The notes under the pieces: generated by a model
Database searches by the model: none
The model's input: the letters and a program-made list of their open reading frames with translations, nothing else
What the model was told of the DNA's origin: nothing
In this document: in pieces, positions 24,696 to 33,740 of the stretch
How the letters are laid out: each line of letters starts with the position of its first letter
How positions within the stretch are numbered: the stretch's first letter is position 1
Source: Catelliglobosispora koreensis DSM 44566
Lineage (GTDB): Bacteria > Actinomycetota > Actinomycetes > Mycobacteriales > Micromonosporaceae
DNA length: 64,000 nucleotides
Assembly (NCBI RefSeq): GCF_000379685.1
Contig: NZ_KB903249.1
Location: forward strand, 1,319,911 to 1,383,910
Direction: 5' to 3'
Made by a program: the position numbers and the translations under genes

Positions 24696-26635
24696 CTGGG
24701 AAGCCTAACCCCCCGGCCGAGGGCGATCTGATCACTGGGCTTGCCGAACTGCTCCACGGGCTGCCCTTGCAGCGAGGTCGCGAGCGTCGTGGCCACGGCG
24801 CGGTAGACCTTGGACAGGATTGCCGAACCGACACCATCCGTCGGGTCCACCGGGTTCGCCGTGATCATCGCTGCCGCGAGCTGCGGTGTGAACGCGACGA
24901 ACGACTCCGTCTGCCCGTTGTCCGAGCTTCCGGTCTTTCCAGCGACCGGGCGGTTGCCCATGATGCCGTTGACCGCCGTCGCCGTGCCGCCGTTGCACCG
25001 GCCGAAGTAGCCCTGCTGGCCCACCGGGCAACGGGCCGCGTCAGTGGCCGCTCGCGCGACATCGGCGCTGATGGCCTGATGGCACTGCGCCTCGACCGGT
25101 TCGCCGTTGATGGAGACCACGGGCGTTGGGGTGCAATACTTTCCGTCAGCGGCCACAGTGGCGTAGGCGTTAGCCAGCTCCAGCGGGAACGTCGGGGTCG
25201 TCCCGATGACAAACGCGTTGACGCCAAGGGTTTCCTTGATGCCCAGGCGCTTAGCCATGTTCGCCGTCTTTTCGGGGCCAACGTTGGTGTGCAGCCACAT
25301 GAAGTAGGTGTTGACCGACCGGCCGAACCCATCCCACATGCTGCGCTGACCGTCCATGAACGACGGATTCGAGTTTGAGATGCAGAACTTTCCGCCGCAG
25401 TTGTTCTTTCCGGGTGTGCTGATCGGGGCGTCGGTGACGAACGTTCCCGTGGCGTCAAAGCTCGTCGTCAGCGGCAGACCGGCCTCGAGCGCGGCGAGCA
25501 TCGCGAACATCTTGTAAGTGGAGCCGGCCTGGTAGCCATCGACACCCGGGCCACCCGCGACGAGCTGATTGAACGTGTCGCCATAGGTGCGGTTCACCGC
25601 CAGCGACAGCACTTTGCCGGTGCCCGGCTCCACGACCGCCATCGGGGCAACGAACTTGCTGTCGTTGCCGTAGACCGAGTTCACCTGCTGCCGGGCGCTG
25701 GCGTGCACGTTAGCGTCTAAAGTGGACACGATTTTGAAACCGCCGGTGTTCAGGTTGCCGAGGGACTGTCCGTCCCACCACTGGCGGAAGTAGTCACAGA
25801 AGAAACCGGTGTCGGCCCACGCGGCGGTGCAGTTGTTGGGGGAGCTGCCTTTCTGGAAGGTCACGGGCGATTGCTTCGCCTCATCCGCCTGTGCCTGAGT
25901 GATGGCGCCCGTGCCTACCATCGCGTTCAGGGAGTACTCACGGCGTACCTCATAATCGGTCTTCTCTGGGTTTTGCAGCATGCCGGCGAGCGTGGCCGCT
26001 TCGCTGAGCGTGAGTTGCGACGGCTCTTTGGAGAAGTAGACGTTCGCGGCCGCGTCGATGCCGTAGGCGCCACTGCCGAAGTAGGCGATGTTGAGATAGC
26101 GCTCCAGGATCTCCTGTTTGGACAGATGCTGCTCCAGCGTGATGGCGTAACGCGCCTCCTGGATTTTGCGCGACGCGCTCACCTCGGTCGCCTTCTCGCC
26201 ATAGGCAGGATCGTTCTTGAGCACGTTGCGCACATATTGCATCGTCAGCGTGGAGGCGCCCTGCTGCGTTTCGCCCGCGGAACTGTTGCGCACGAGCGCC
26301 CGCACGACACCCATCACGTCAACGCCGTTGTGCTCGTAGAAGCGGGCGTCCTCGGCCGCGACGACAGCGTCCTGCATCACCTTGGCGACGTCGCCGAGCT
26401 TCACGTTGCGGCGGTTCTCGTCATAGAAGGTCGTGAGCAAGCTCTGACCGTCGCTGGCATATAAATAGCTAGCCTGGCTGATCGTCGGATTCCGCAGCAC
26501 CTCAGGCAATTCGTCATAGGCGACGCCGGAGTGGTTGACGGCCCAAGTGGCGAGGGCGGTGGCGGGGAGGGCGGCGATGGCGACGAGGACGCCACCGATA
26601 AGCCCGGCTAGGAGGAGTTTGCCGATCTTGTGCAC
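24692..26635 (-). CDS. Class A penicillin-binding protein
   Basis: A 647-residue bifunctional peptidoglycan synthase with an N-terminal membrane anchor (about 5-33). The GT51 transglycosylase has EDARFYEHNGVD near 94-105, QGASTLTMQYVRN near 124-136 and KQEILERYLNIAYFGSGAYG. The transpeptidase has the active-site motif STYK (nucleophile Ser), SVN and KTGSSD. No PASTA domain is seen. It polymerises lipid II and cross-links stem peptides outside the membrane. The divergent LCP gene 97 bp away makes this a cell-wall locus. Confidence 0.9.
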   Translation of the reverse strand: MHKIGKLLLAGLIGGVLVAIAALPATALATWAVNHSGVAYDELPEVLRNPTISQASYLYASDGQSLLTTFYDENRRNVKLGDVAKVMQDAVVAAEDARFYEHNGVDVMGVVRALVRNSSAGETQQGASTLTMQYVRNVLKNDPAYGEKATEVSASRKIQEARYAITLEQHLSKQEILERYLNIAYFGSGAYGIDAAANVYFSKEPSQLTLSEAATLAGMLQNPEKTDYEVRREYSLNAMVGTGAITQAQADEAKQSPVTFQKGSSPNNCTAAWADTGFFCDYFRQWWDGQSLGNLNTGGFKIVSTLDANVHASARQQVNSVYGNDSKFVAPMAVVEPGTGKVLSLAVNRTYGDTFNQLVAGGPGVDGYQAGSTYKMFAMLAALEAGLPLTTSFDATGTFVTDAPISTPGKNNCGGKFCISNSNPSFMDGQRSMWDGFGRSVNTYFMWLHTNVGPEKTANMAKRLGIKETLGVNAFVIGTTPTFPLELANAYATVAADGKYCTPTPVVSINGEPVEAQCHQAISADVARAATDAARCPVGQQGYFGRCNGGTATAVNGIMGNRPVAGKTGSSDNGQTESFVAFTPQLAAAMITANPVDPTDGVGSAILSKVYRAVATTLATSLQGQPVEQFGKPSDQIALGRGVRLPR

Positions 26636-26732
26636 CTGGCAAGACTGCCTGCTGATCCTGAGAACAGCATGAGATGTGGCATAGCTCGCATTCTCTTAGC
26701 AATCTCACAGTTTGCCTGCCTATGGTCGGCCG

Positions 26733-27731
26733 ATGTCTATTTACGTGAGCTCTCACGCCAAGCGTTCCCGCAGGCGCTGGCCGAAGGTCGTGCTGGGAGT
26801 GGGACTTACGCTCGCCTTGCTGACGGGAGTGGGCATAACGGGCCTTTGGCTTTACGGCCGCTCACTGAACAACAATCTGGACCGCGTCGACGCCATCACC
26901 ACGGACCAGTCGCAGCAACCGCGCGAAACCGGGGCGTTCAATCTTCTGATCGTTGGCAGCGACTCGCGGGACCCCGCTTCGACCGAGGACAGCCGCACCG
27001 ACACGATCATGCTGGCGCACGTCAACGAGGCCCGAGATCACGTCTACTTGAGCTCTATCGCCCGCGATACGTGGGTTCCAGTGCCAGGGCACGGCAACGC
27101 GAAGATCAACGCGGCCTATGCCTGGGGCGGGGCATCGCTTCTAGTCCAGACCGTGCAGAACTACACGGGCGTCGCGGTTGACCACTTCGTGATGATCGAC
27201 TTCGCCGGGTTTGAGAGTGTCGTGGACACCCTTGGTGGCGTGGACATGACCGTCGAAAAGACAGTGACCTCCATCCATGCGCCCTATCGCGTGTTCACCG
27301 AAGGCGCGCACAGTTTTACCGGCGCCGAGGCGCTGGACTGGGTGCGGCAGCGCTACCAGTTCGCCGACGGCGACTTCTCCCGCCAGAAACACCAGCAGCA
27401 GCTGATCACCGCCGTGATCGACCGGGCGACCGAGGCCGGCATCCTCACCGACCCGGCCAGGCTCAACGGGTTCCTGCAAGCGGTGACATCAGCCGTGACG
27501 GTCGACCGCGGGTTCGACCTGATGAAGACCGCCATCGCCCTGCGGGACTTGCGCAGCAACGACATGACGTACCTGACCTCGCCGCACAAGGGCGTGTCCA
27601 CGATCGATGGGCAAAGCGTCGTGCTGCCGGATCCGGTGAAGGCACGGGAGCTTTACGCGACCTTTGTCAACGACACCGTGGCGCAGTATCTAGCCACCGC
27701 TTCACCTTCGCCGGTCGCCTCCACGTCTTGA
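26733..27731 (+). CDS. LytR-CpsA-Psr (LCP) family protein
   Basis: From ATG 26733 the product is 332 residues; an upstream start at 26712 is possible. A basic N-terminus and one transmembrane helix (about 17-43) place the LCP domain outside the cell. Key residues of the polyprenyl-phosphate pocket are seen in LIVGSDSRD, RTDTIMLAHVN, SIARDTWVPVPG, DFAGFESVVDTLGGVDM and ALDWVRQRYQFADGDFSRQKHQQQ. LCP enzymes ligate glycopolymers to peptidoglycan. The divergent PBP supports a wall-assembly role. Confidence 0.9.
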   Translation: MSIYVSSHAKRSRRRWPKVVLGVGLTLALLTGVGITGLWLYGRSLNNNLDRVDAITTDQSQQPRETGAFNLLIVGSDSRDPASTEDSRTDTIMLAHVNEARDHVYLSSIARDTWVPVPGHGNAKINAAYAWGGASLLVQTVQNYTGVAVDHFVMIDFAGFESVVDTLGGVDMTVEKTVTSIHAPYRVFTEGAHSFTGAEALDWVRQRYQFADGDFSRQKHQQQLITAVIDRATEAGILTDPARLNGFLQAVTSAVTVDRGFDLMKTAIALRDLRSNDMTYLTSPHKGVSTIDGQSVVLPDPVKARELYATFVNDTVAQYLATASPSPVASTS

Positions 27732-27877
27732 TCGCCGCTTGCTTCGGCAACTTTGATCGCGCGAGCTGCTAGTCCCGTATCGCTCGGGCTCGCTTCATTC
27801 GGCCCCGCGTCGCTGTCCGCTGCCCGGCTGGTGGCTGGATGCTGATCCACATCCCTTTCCGCGATCCACAGCCATTG

Positions 27878-27909
27878 AGACGTGATCAAACCGCCTGTTG
27901 ATCACGTCT
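27878..27909. repeat. GATC hairpin 1 (12-bp stem)
   Basis: A perfect 12-bp stem AGACGTGATCAA (27878-27889) pairs with 27898-27909 over an 8-nt loop ACCGCCTG. No T-run follows on either strand. Confidence 0.75.
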
Positions 27910-28114
27910 GCCGGGCTGTCGATCACGTTTAGGGATGTGGATCACGGGTCGGTCGCGGTCAGCGCGCATCGCAGATGCGCCGGAAGGCGGATCACGGGCG
28001 GTTGCAGTCGGTGTGCGCTGTCAGCTCCGCCGGAACGCCGGATCAGGGGCGGGCGACGTCGTCGTCCGCTTCGGAGCGCTCGCCGGAGGTGGATCAATGA
28101 AGATGATTGGGATC

Positions 28115-28156
28115 CCGAAAAGGGTGATCAACAGGCTGTTTGATCACCCTTTTCGG
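28115..28156. terminator. GATC hairpin 2 (17-bp stem), likely ValRS terminator
   Basis: A perfect 17-bp stem (28115-28131 with 28140-28156) has an 8-nt loop CAGGCTGT. It lies 26 bases beyond the valS stop codon on the minus strand and can end that transcript. Its core is the reverse complement of hairpin 1 with one mismatch. Confidence 0.75.
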
Positions 28157-28181
28157 GCTGTGGATCACTCCGCAAGATCGG

Positions 28182-30560
28182 CTAAGCGCGGGTGAGGGTG
28201 CCGATCACGCCGGCGGCCTGGATGTCGGGCAGCGCGGGCTGGAGAAGTGCCCACTCCGCGTCCGTCATGGTGACCGTCAGCGTCTCGATCGGCGCCTTCA
28301 TGGACTGCTTCGCGTCCGACTTCTGCTTGCGGGCGTGCCGGATCACCGAAGCCGCCAGCGAAAGCAACGCCGGGTCACCGGCGCCCGTTTGCGAGCCAGA
28401 CAAAGAATCCGGCGAGGAATCTGCGGAAGGGCCCCCAGGCAGCGAAGCCCTGGTGGGCCAGGGCGACAGGTGGATGCTGCCGGTGTTGAACCACGACCAA
28501 GCCTCCTCGGTCACGAAAGGCATCATGGGCGCGAATAGGCGCAGTAGCACCGACAACGCTGACCGCAGGGTGGTCTGGGCACTGGCGTCGCCGGCGTAGG
28601 CGCGAAGTTTCACCAACTCCAGATAGTCGTCGCAGAAGTGCCAGAAGAACTTCTCCGTGACTGACAGCGCACGGGCGAAGTCGAACTCCTCCAAGGCGGC
28701 AGTGGCCTCGTCCACCACAGCGGACAGTCCAGCTAGGAGCGACAGATCCAGCGCGGCCGAAGGCGGCGATGAAGAAGGGTCAAACGACAGCACAAACTGC
28801 GAAGCGTTCAGGATTTTCGTGGCGAGACGGCGGCCGATGCGCATCTGACCGGTGTCAAACGCGGTATCTGTGCCCGGGGTAGCCGACGCGGCCCAGTAGC
28901 GCACCGCGTCTGATGAAAACTCGGAGAACAACGCAAGGGGTGTCACGGTGTTGCCGATGGACTTGCCCATCTTCTTGCGGTCGGGATCGAGGATCCACCC
29001 GTTGATCATCGCGTGCTTCCAGGGCAGGCTTTCGGAGTACCGCAAAATGGTGTCGAAAAGCCAGGTGCGAATGATTTCGGGGCCTTGTGGGCGCAGGTCC
29101 ATCGGCACGTCGAACCCGGCGATCGTTGGCGTCAAAGAAGAAGTGGCCCACGTGTCGAAGATGTCCGTCTCGCCGGCGAAGCCGCCGGGCACACCGCGTT
29201 GCGATTCGTCATAGCCGGGCGGCGTCTCAGAGGCCGGGTCCACCGGCAGTTTCGACGGCAGGATCACCTCAGAGTGAAGCACCTCACCCGAGGAAGAAAG
29301 CTTGTACCACAACGGAATCGGCACCCCGAAGTAGCGCTGGCGGCTGATGAGCCAGTCGCCGGCGAGCCCGTTCACCCAGTGCTCATAACGCACTCGCATG
29401 TGCGGCGGGTGCCATTGCAACTCGCGGCCACGTTCCAAAAGGTGCGCACGCAACTCCGGGTCACGCCCGCCGTTGCGCAAATACCACTGCCCGGTCACCA
29501 CTATCTCCAGTGGACGGTCGCCCTTCTCGTAGAACTTCACCGGGTGCTCGATCGGCTCGGGGTGCGTTTCGCCAAGCAGCTCAAGCACTTTCGTGCGTCC
29601 CTGCGGCACGGTCAGGCCAGCCAGATGCGGCACCTCCGGCAGGAAGCGCCCGTCGAAACCGAGCACCGGCCGGGCGGGCAGGTCCAGCTCACGCCACCAG
29701 ATCACGTCGGTCGTGTCGCCGAAGGTGCACACCATCGCGATGCCCGTGCCCTTCGCCGGGTCCGCGAGGCGGTGCGGGAACACCCGCACCTCTTGCCCAA
29801 ACAGGGGTGTACGCAGTGAGCGCCCAAAAAGCGGCTGATAATGCTCGTCATCGGGGTGGGCCACGAGCGCCACACATGCCGGAAGGAGCTCCGGGCGGGT
29901 GGTCTTCACGAGCACATCGTCAAACGCGAGCGTGTGATAGGCACTGGCACGCGGACGGTCCTCGGTTTCGGCCTGTGCCACGGCGGTGCGGAAAGTCGTG
30001 TCCCATAACGTTGGTGCGTAAGAACGGTAGGCGTCACCGCGAGCAAGGGCGTCGAGAAAAGCGCGCTGCGACACGGCTTGCGCCTTGTCGCCGATGGTCG
30101 TGTAAAGCAGGGACCAGTCCACGGACAGTCCAGCGGTGCGGAACACCTCTTCGAACGACTTCTCGTCCAATGTGGTCAGTTCGTGGCACAGCTCGGTGAA
30201 GTTACGCCGGCTCACGGCTGTCTGACCGCCGCCGGGCTGAAATGAGGGATCGTAAGGAAGCGACGGATCGCAGCGCACGCCGTAATAGTTCTGCACCCGC
30301 CGTTCCGTGGGCAGACCGTTGTCGTCCCAGCCCATGGGGTAGAACACGGTTTTGCCAAGCATGCGCTGGAATCGGGCGATCACGTCGGTCTGCACGTAGC
30401 CGAACACACTGCCCATGTGTAGTTGGCCGCTAGCCGTGGGCGGTGGCGTGTCGATGGCGAACACCCGGTCACGGGGCGCTGTGGGATCGAATCGGTAGGT
30501 CTGCTCGGCTTCCCAGCGGGATGACCACTTGGTGGCGAGAGCATCGAGATCGGGTTTCAT
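28182..30560 (-). CDS. valS: Valine--tRNA ligase, short alternative form
   Basis: From ATG 30558-30560 the enzyme is 792 residues. Class I signatures are HMGS (HIGH variant, about 47) and KMGKSIGN (KMSKS variant, about 533); GWDDNGLPTERRVQ is the ValRS-specific block. The usual C-terminal coiled-coil arm of bacterial ValRS (about 870-880 residues) is absent; the chain ends soon after an anticodon-binding domain. This matches the archaeal-like/alternative ValRS class seen in some actinobacteria. It charges tRNA-Val with valine. It may be the only or a second ValRS. A hairpin in the leader covers the ribosome site. Confidence 0.85.
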   Translation of the reverse strand: MKPDLDALATKWSSRWEAEQTYRFDPTAPRDRVFAIDTPPPTASGQLHMGSVFGYVQTDVIARFQRMLGKTVFYPMGWDDNGLPTERRVQNYYGVRCDPSLPYDPSFQPGGGQTAVSRRNFTELCHELTTLDEKSFEEVFRTAGLSVDWSLLYTTIGDKAQAVSQRAFLDALARGDAYRSYAPTLWDTTFRTAVAQAETEDRPRASAYHTLAFDDVLVKTTRPELLPACVALVAHPDDEHYQPLFGRSLRTPLFGQEVRVFPHRLADPAKGTGIAMVCTFGDTTDVIWWRELDLPARPVLGFDGRFLPEVPHLAGLTVPQGRTKVLELLGETHPEPIEHPVKFYEKGDRPLEIVVTGQWYLRNGGRDPELRAHLLERGRELQWHPPHMRVRYEHWVNGLAGDWLISRQRYFGVPIPLWYKLSSSGEVLHSEVILPSKLPVDPASETPPGYDESQRGVPGGFAGETDIFDTWATSSLTPTIAGFDVPMDLRPQGPEIIRTWLFDTILRYSESLPWKHAMINGWILDPDRKKMGKSIGNTVTPLALFSEFSSDAVRYWAASATPGTDTAFDTGQMRIGRRLATKILNASQFVLSFDPSSSPPSAALDLSLLAGLSAVVDEATAALEEFDFARALSVTEKFFWHFCDDYLELVKLRAYAGDASAQTTLRSALSVLLRLFAPMMPFVTEEAWSWFNTGSIHLSPWPTRASLPGGPSADSSPDSLSGSQTGAGDPALLSLAASVIRHARKQKSDAKQSMKAPIETLTVTMTDAEWALLQPALPDIQAAGVIGTLTRA

Positions 30561-30566
30561 GGATTT

Positions 30567-30582
30567 TCCCCTACAGACGGGG
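30567..30582 (-). promoter_or_regulatory. Leader hairpin masking the valS ribosome site
   Basis: On the minus strand CCCC (complement of 30579-30582) can pair with GGGG (complement of 30568-30571), which is the only Shine-Dalgarno-like run before the ATG. Upstream the leader holds two copies of GCTACGCGT (30639 and 30661 regions) flanked by an inverted CAAGCTG/CAGCTTG. No T-box consensus is present. Confidence 0.35.
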
Positions 30583-30708
30583 CACCCGGATGACACATGT
30601 GATCACCATGCGCTCCAGGCGCACGATGACAAGCTGAAAGCTACGCGTGGCCTGAGTTGGCTACGCGTACTACAGCTTGGAAGGTGTGTGTCACAACGGT
30701 CATAGTAA

Positions 30709-30734
30709 CAGCCGGCGGCATTTGCCGCCGGCTG
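30709..30734 (-). terminator. Hairpin terminator downstream of the helical protein gene
   Basis: CAGCCGGCGGCA (30709-30720) pairs with 30723-30734, giving an 11-bp GC-rich stem with a tight ATTT loop, 13 bases past the stop of the gene at 30747. Confidence 0.65.
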
Positions 30735-30746
30735 CGCGCTGCCGTG

Positions 30747-31013
30747 TTAGCTGTGACGTTCCTTCATCCGGGACATCGCCTTGTCGGAGACGTCCTGGTC
30801 GATCTTGTCAGCCGTGTCCACGACCCGCTTCTTCATGTTGGCGGCGTCATTTCTGACTTTTTCATGGGTCTTGCTGGCCATATTCTTGGCCTTGCCCTCG
30901 ACGCGTTCGTTGAAGTCACGTACGTCGTCAATGCCCTTGTCGAGATCCTGCTCAACCTTGGTGACGGCGTCGTGTGCGCGGTCGGCCATGCGGCCGTTCT
31001 TGTTTTTCCCCAT
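30747..31013 (-). CDS. Small hydrophilic helical protein (stress/LEA-like)
   Basis: From ATG 31011-31013 the product has 88 residues, nearly all in charged amphipathic helix (DAVTKVEQDLDKGIDDVRDFNERVEG, KTHEKVRNDAANMKK), with no hydrophobic core. Its composition resembles CsbD and LEA-like proteins and the CsbD protein encoded at 12156, but I cannot assign a family. A start six codons downstream at MADRAHD is also possible. A strong terminator follows it. Confidence 0.55.
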   Translation of the reverse strand: MGKNKNGRMADRAHDAVTKVEQDLDKGIDDVRDFNERVEGKAKNMASKTHEKVRNDAANMKKRVVDTADKIDQDVSDKAMSRMKERHS

Positions 31014-31048
31014 GCGCCCGAGCCTTCCACGGCGAACGCGAGAATGTG

Positions 31049-33022
31049 TCAATTTGGCACAATCAACAATTGTGGGATGATTGCCCCGAAATACAGCGCC
31101 GCACCAGGCTTTCCATAATGGATGCCATCCCAGCGGACCTTCACGTCGCGCGAGAGCGCGTCATCGGTGCAGAACTCCGCGGGCGGATCAATAGTCGTCG
31201 CCCCGATGCTTACGGCCGCTTGCTTGAGCAGGGTGTTCACGTGCCGGGTGCGGGTGTCATCGCCGCGGTCGGGCCAGTATCCAGCGCCTCCAGTGTTGCG
31301 AAACGGGCGGTAGCAAGGCAATAGCGCGATCGCCACCGCGGCACCGCTCGCTTTCAGGACCCGCAAGCCCGGTTCGAGAGTGCTCAGCAATAGCGCGTCC
31401 CACTCCGGGGTTCCAAAAACCATTTTGCTGGTACTCGTCTGAAGGTCGAAAACCTCCCACGCGCCGATGATGACCAGAGCAATGTCTGGTTTGGACTTCA
31501 GCACGTCGCGTTCCCATTGCCCAAGCCAGTTCGGGCACGCCCCGATGAGGTCATGCGTCTCGCCGATGCGGCTGCGCACCTTGCCCCGCAAGATGCCGCA
31601 CGCCTGTGCCGAAGCGTCCGTCAAGGTGAGGTAGGTAGCGATGTCAGCAGGCTTATTGGCGAACAGGGCACGTCCTTGCGAGTCGCCAAACAGCGTGACC
31701 TTGACGGGTATGGCGCGTTTGACGGGCGCTGACGGCACGGCCTTGACCGGGACGATGAGGTCAGGCGAGTCGTCGATCGGCGGCGCTCCCGCGGCAAGGG
31801 GAGTCACGTGTTCGGTCCTCGTGAGCTGATAACCCACCCCGGCGAAGGCAACGAGCACGACCGCCGTGACCGTGACGGCGGGAGCGATCCGGCGCTTGCG
31901 GTAGACGGGAAGGATCATCGTCGCACCGTCTGGAGTGGACTTGACGACCCTCGGGCGCAACGGCCGCTCCACGAGCCAGTACGAGATCTCAGCCAGGGCA
32001 AGGGTTAGCCCGAGCCGCAGCCCGGTGTTGGCCCACCCGCTCCATGGCACGTCAAGGCCGGGTTGCGTTAGCGCACACACCGGCCAGTGCCACAGATAGA
32101 ACGCGTACGACCGCTGACCGAGCCACCGCAAGGGTTGCAGCCCAAGCAGATCGCCGAGCAGGGTCGCCGGGTGCCCGGCCGCCACGACGAGAGCCGCCGC
32201 TGCCAGCGCTGTGACCAGGAAACCGCCGTGATACAGCAACGGATCGCGGTCGCCGATGAACCACGCGATGGCCGCCAGCCCGGCTAGGCCAGCGAAGCCG
32301 ATGGCGTCCCACGGCCCGCTGCGGTGACTCTTCTTCTGTTGCCACGGGCGCAGGAGCAACGCGGCAGCGGCACCGATGAGCGGCGCGGCAGCGCGCGTGT
32401 CGGTGCCGTAGTAAACCCGCGACGGGTCAGCCCACGGGTCGTAGAGCAACGCCGCCGCCATCGTGGACGTGAGAATGAGCAGAAGGAGCACCGTGAGCAT
32501 GGTCCGCCGGCGTGCCCGGTTGCGCGCGAACAGCAGCAACAGCAACGGCCACACCAGATAGAACTGCTCCTCGACCGCCAGCGACCACAGATGGGTCAGC
32601 AGTGGTGGCCGGTCACCGGTCCCGAAATAGGAGTGCTCCTGGAAGATGAGCCACCAATTCGTCACGTAGCCAAGGGAGGCGATGATGTCGCCTTTGATCC
32701 GGGCGGCCTGCTGCGTCAGCCAGAACGAGCCGATCAGCCCGGCCATGAGCAGCAACGCGAAGACAGCTGGCAGCAGCCGCCTGGCCCGCCGCACGTAGAA
32801 ACCCTTGAGCGACAAGCGGCCTGTCGTGCGGAACTCCACCATGAGCAGGCTGGTGATCAGATATCCGGACAGCACGAAGAACACATCAACGCCGATGAAC
32901 CCGCCGGACAGGTAATGCTCCCCGCCGCTGGTCACGGCCAGGTGATAGACAAACACCGACAAGACGGCCAGTGCCCGGACACCATCGAGTCCCGGTGCGT
33001 ACCGTAAGCCGCCGGGACCCAT
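31049..33022 (-). CDS. OafA-type acyltransferase with C-terminal SGNH domain
   Basis: A 657-residue two-domain enzyme. Residues 1-375 form the ten-helix acyltransferase-3 module with FYVRRARRLLPA near 75-86 and THLWSLAVEEQFYLVWP near 143-159. Residues 435-657 are a periplasm-facing SGNH hydrolase fold with GDSQGRALF (nucleophile Ser) and the distal DGIHYGKPG (Asp-His). Such proteins move acetyl or other acyl groups across the membrane onto cell-surface glycans. It could modify peptidoglycan or a secreted polymer. It is divergent from trmB. Confidence 0.85.
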   Translation of the reverse strand: MGPGGLRYAPGLDGVRALAVLSVFVYHLAVTSGGEHYLSGGFIGVDVFFVLSGYLITSLLMVEFRTTGRLSLKGFYVRRARRLLPAVFALLLMAGLIGSFWLTQQAARIKGDIIASLGYVTNWWLIFQEHSYFGTGDRPPLLTHLWSLAVEEQFYLVWPLLLLLFARNRARRRTMLTVLLLLILTSTMAAALLYDPWADPSRVYYGTDTRAAAPLIGAAAALLLRPWQQKKSHRSGPWDAIGFAGLAGLAAIAWFIGDRDPLLYHGGFLVTALAAAALVVAAGHPATLLGDLLGLQPLRWLGQRSYAFYLWHWPVCALTQPGLDVPWSGWANTGLRLGLTLALAEISYWLVERPLRPRVVKSTPDGATMILPVYRKRRIAPAVTVTAVVLVAFAGVGYQLTRTEHVTPLAAGAPPIDDSPDLIVPVKAVPSAPVKRAIPVKVTLFGDSQGRALFANKPADIATYLTLTDASAQACGILRGKVRSRIGETHDLIGACPNWLGQWERDVLKSKPDIALVIIGAWEVFDLQTSTSKMVFGTPEWDALLLSTLEPGLRVLKASGAAVAIALLPCYRPFRNTGGAGYWPDRGDDTRTRHVNTLLKQAAVSIGATTIDPPAEFCTDDALSRDVKVRWDGIHYGKPGAALYFGAIIPQLLIVPN

Positions 33023-33067
33023 GGATCAGCACGGTACGGCCAAAGGCGGCTCGGTAGGGTCAGCTGT

Positions 33068-33736
33068 GTGGCTGTACATCAAACGAAGATCACGACGTTC
33101 TATCCGCGCCGTGGGCGGGTCAGCGGACGGCACGAAGACGCTCTGGAGCGTTTGCTGCCCCGTCTGGGCTTCCGCATCCCCGGCCCTGCCCTGGATCTGA
33201 CAGCTCTGTTCGGCCGGCAAGCCCCGGTCGTGCTGGAGATCGGGTCCGGCATGGGTGACGCGACCGTCGCGATGGCAGCCGCCGACCCGGGCCGCGATTA
33301 CCTTGCGGTGGAAGTCTTTCCGCCCGGCTTGGGCAACCTGCTCGCGACCGTGGAGGAGGCCGGGCTCGGCAACGTTAGGGTCGCGGCCGGGGACGCCCTG
33401 GAACTCGTGCGCCACATGCTCCCGGCCGACTCCCTCGACGCGGTGCACATCTACTTCCCGGATCCGTGGCCCAAGGCGCGTCATCACAAGCGCAGGCTGA
33501 TCCAGCGTGTGAACGTGACCTTGCTCGTGTCGCGGCTGCGCCCCGGCGGTGTGCTGCACTTGGCCACCGACTGGGCACATTACGCCGAGCAGATGCTCGA
33601 AGTGCTCAACGCTGACCCCACGCTCAGCGGCGGTGTCATCGAGCGCCCACTGTCGCGCCCCGTCACCAAATTCGAGGCCAGAGCGCTGGCAGCGGGCAGT
33701 TCCGTGACGGATCTGGTCTATACGCGCCTATCGTGA
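33068..33736 (+). CDS. trmB: tRNA (guanine-N7-)-methyltransferase
   Basis: The 222-residue enzyme starts at GTG 33068. SAM binding is shown by LEIGSGMGDATVAMA near 57-71 and the TrmB signature by IYFPDPWPKARHHKRRL near 128-144, with TDWAHYAEQML and a final TKFEARAL. It methylates G46 of tRNAs using SAM. The family start normally includes TFYPRRGRVS, present here at 11-20. The phosphoribosyltransferase gene follows after four bases. Confidence 0.95.
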   Translation: MAVHQTKITTFYPRRGRVSGRHEDALERLLPRLGFRIPGPALDLTALFGRQAPVVLEIGSGMGDATVAMAAADPGRDYLAVEVFPPGLGNLLATVEEAGLGNVRVAAGDALELVRHMLPADSLDAVHIYFPDPWPKARHHKRRLIQRVNVTLLVSRLRPGGVLHLATDWAHYAEQMLEVLNADPTLSGGVIERPLSRPVTKFEARALAAGSSVTDLVYTRLS

Positions 33737-33740
33737 AGGG

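Larger units (their letters stand above)
27732..28181. repeat. 450-bp gene-free region built from GATC-centred inverted repeats
   Basis: No supported gene lies here between the convergent LCP and ValRS genes. The stretch is full of GATC words arranged as inverted repeats: 13 bp at 27844-27856 with 27931-27943, 11 bp at 27863-27873 with 28156-28166, and two strong hairpins listed separately. The cores of the two hairpins are 21 of 22 bases identical when one is reversed, so they look like inverted copies of one element. The whole resembles a REP/BIME-type or miniature mobile element more than two simple terminators. Confidence 0.7.

Noticed and set aside
30561-30700. T-box riboswitch upstream of valS
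   Set aside because: Neither the specificity loop nor the conserved GGGTGGNACCGCG antiterminator box is present.
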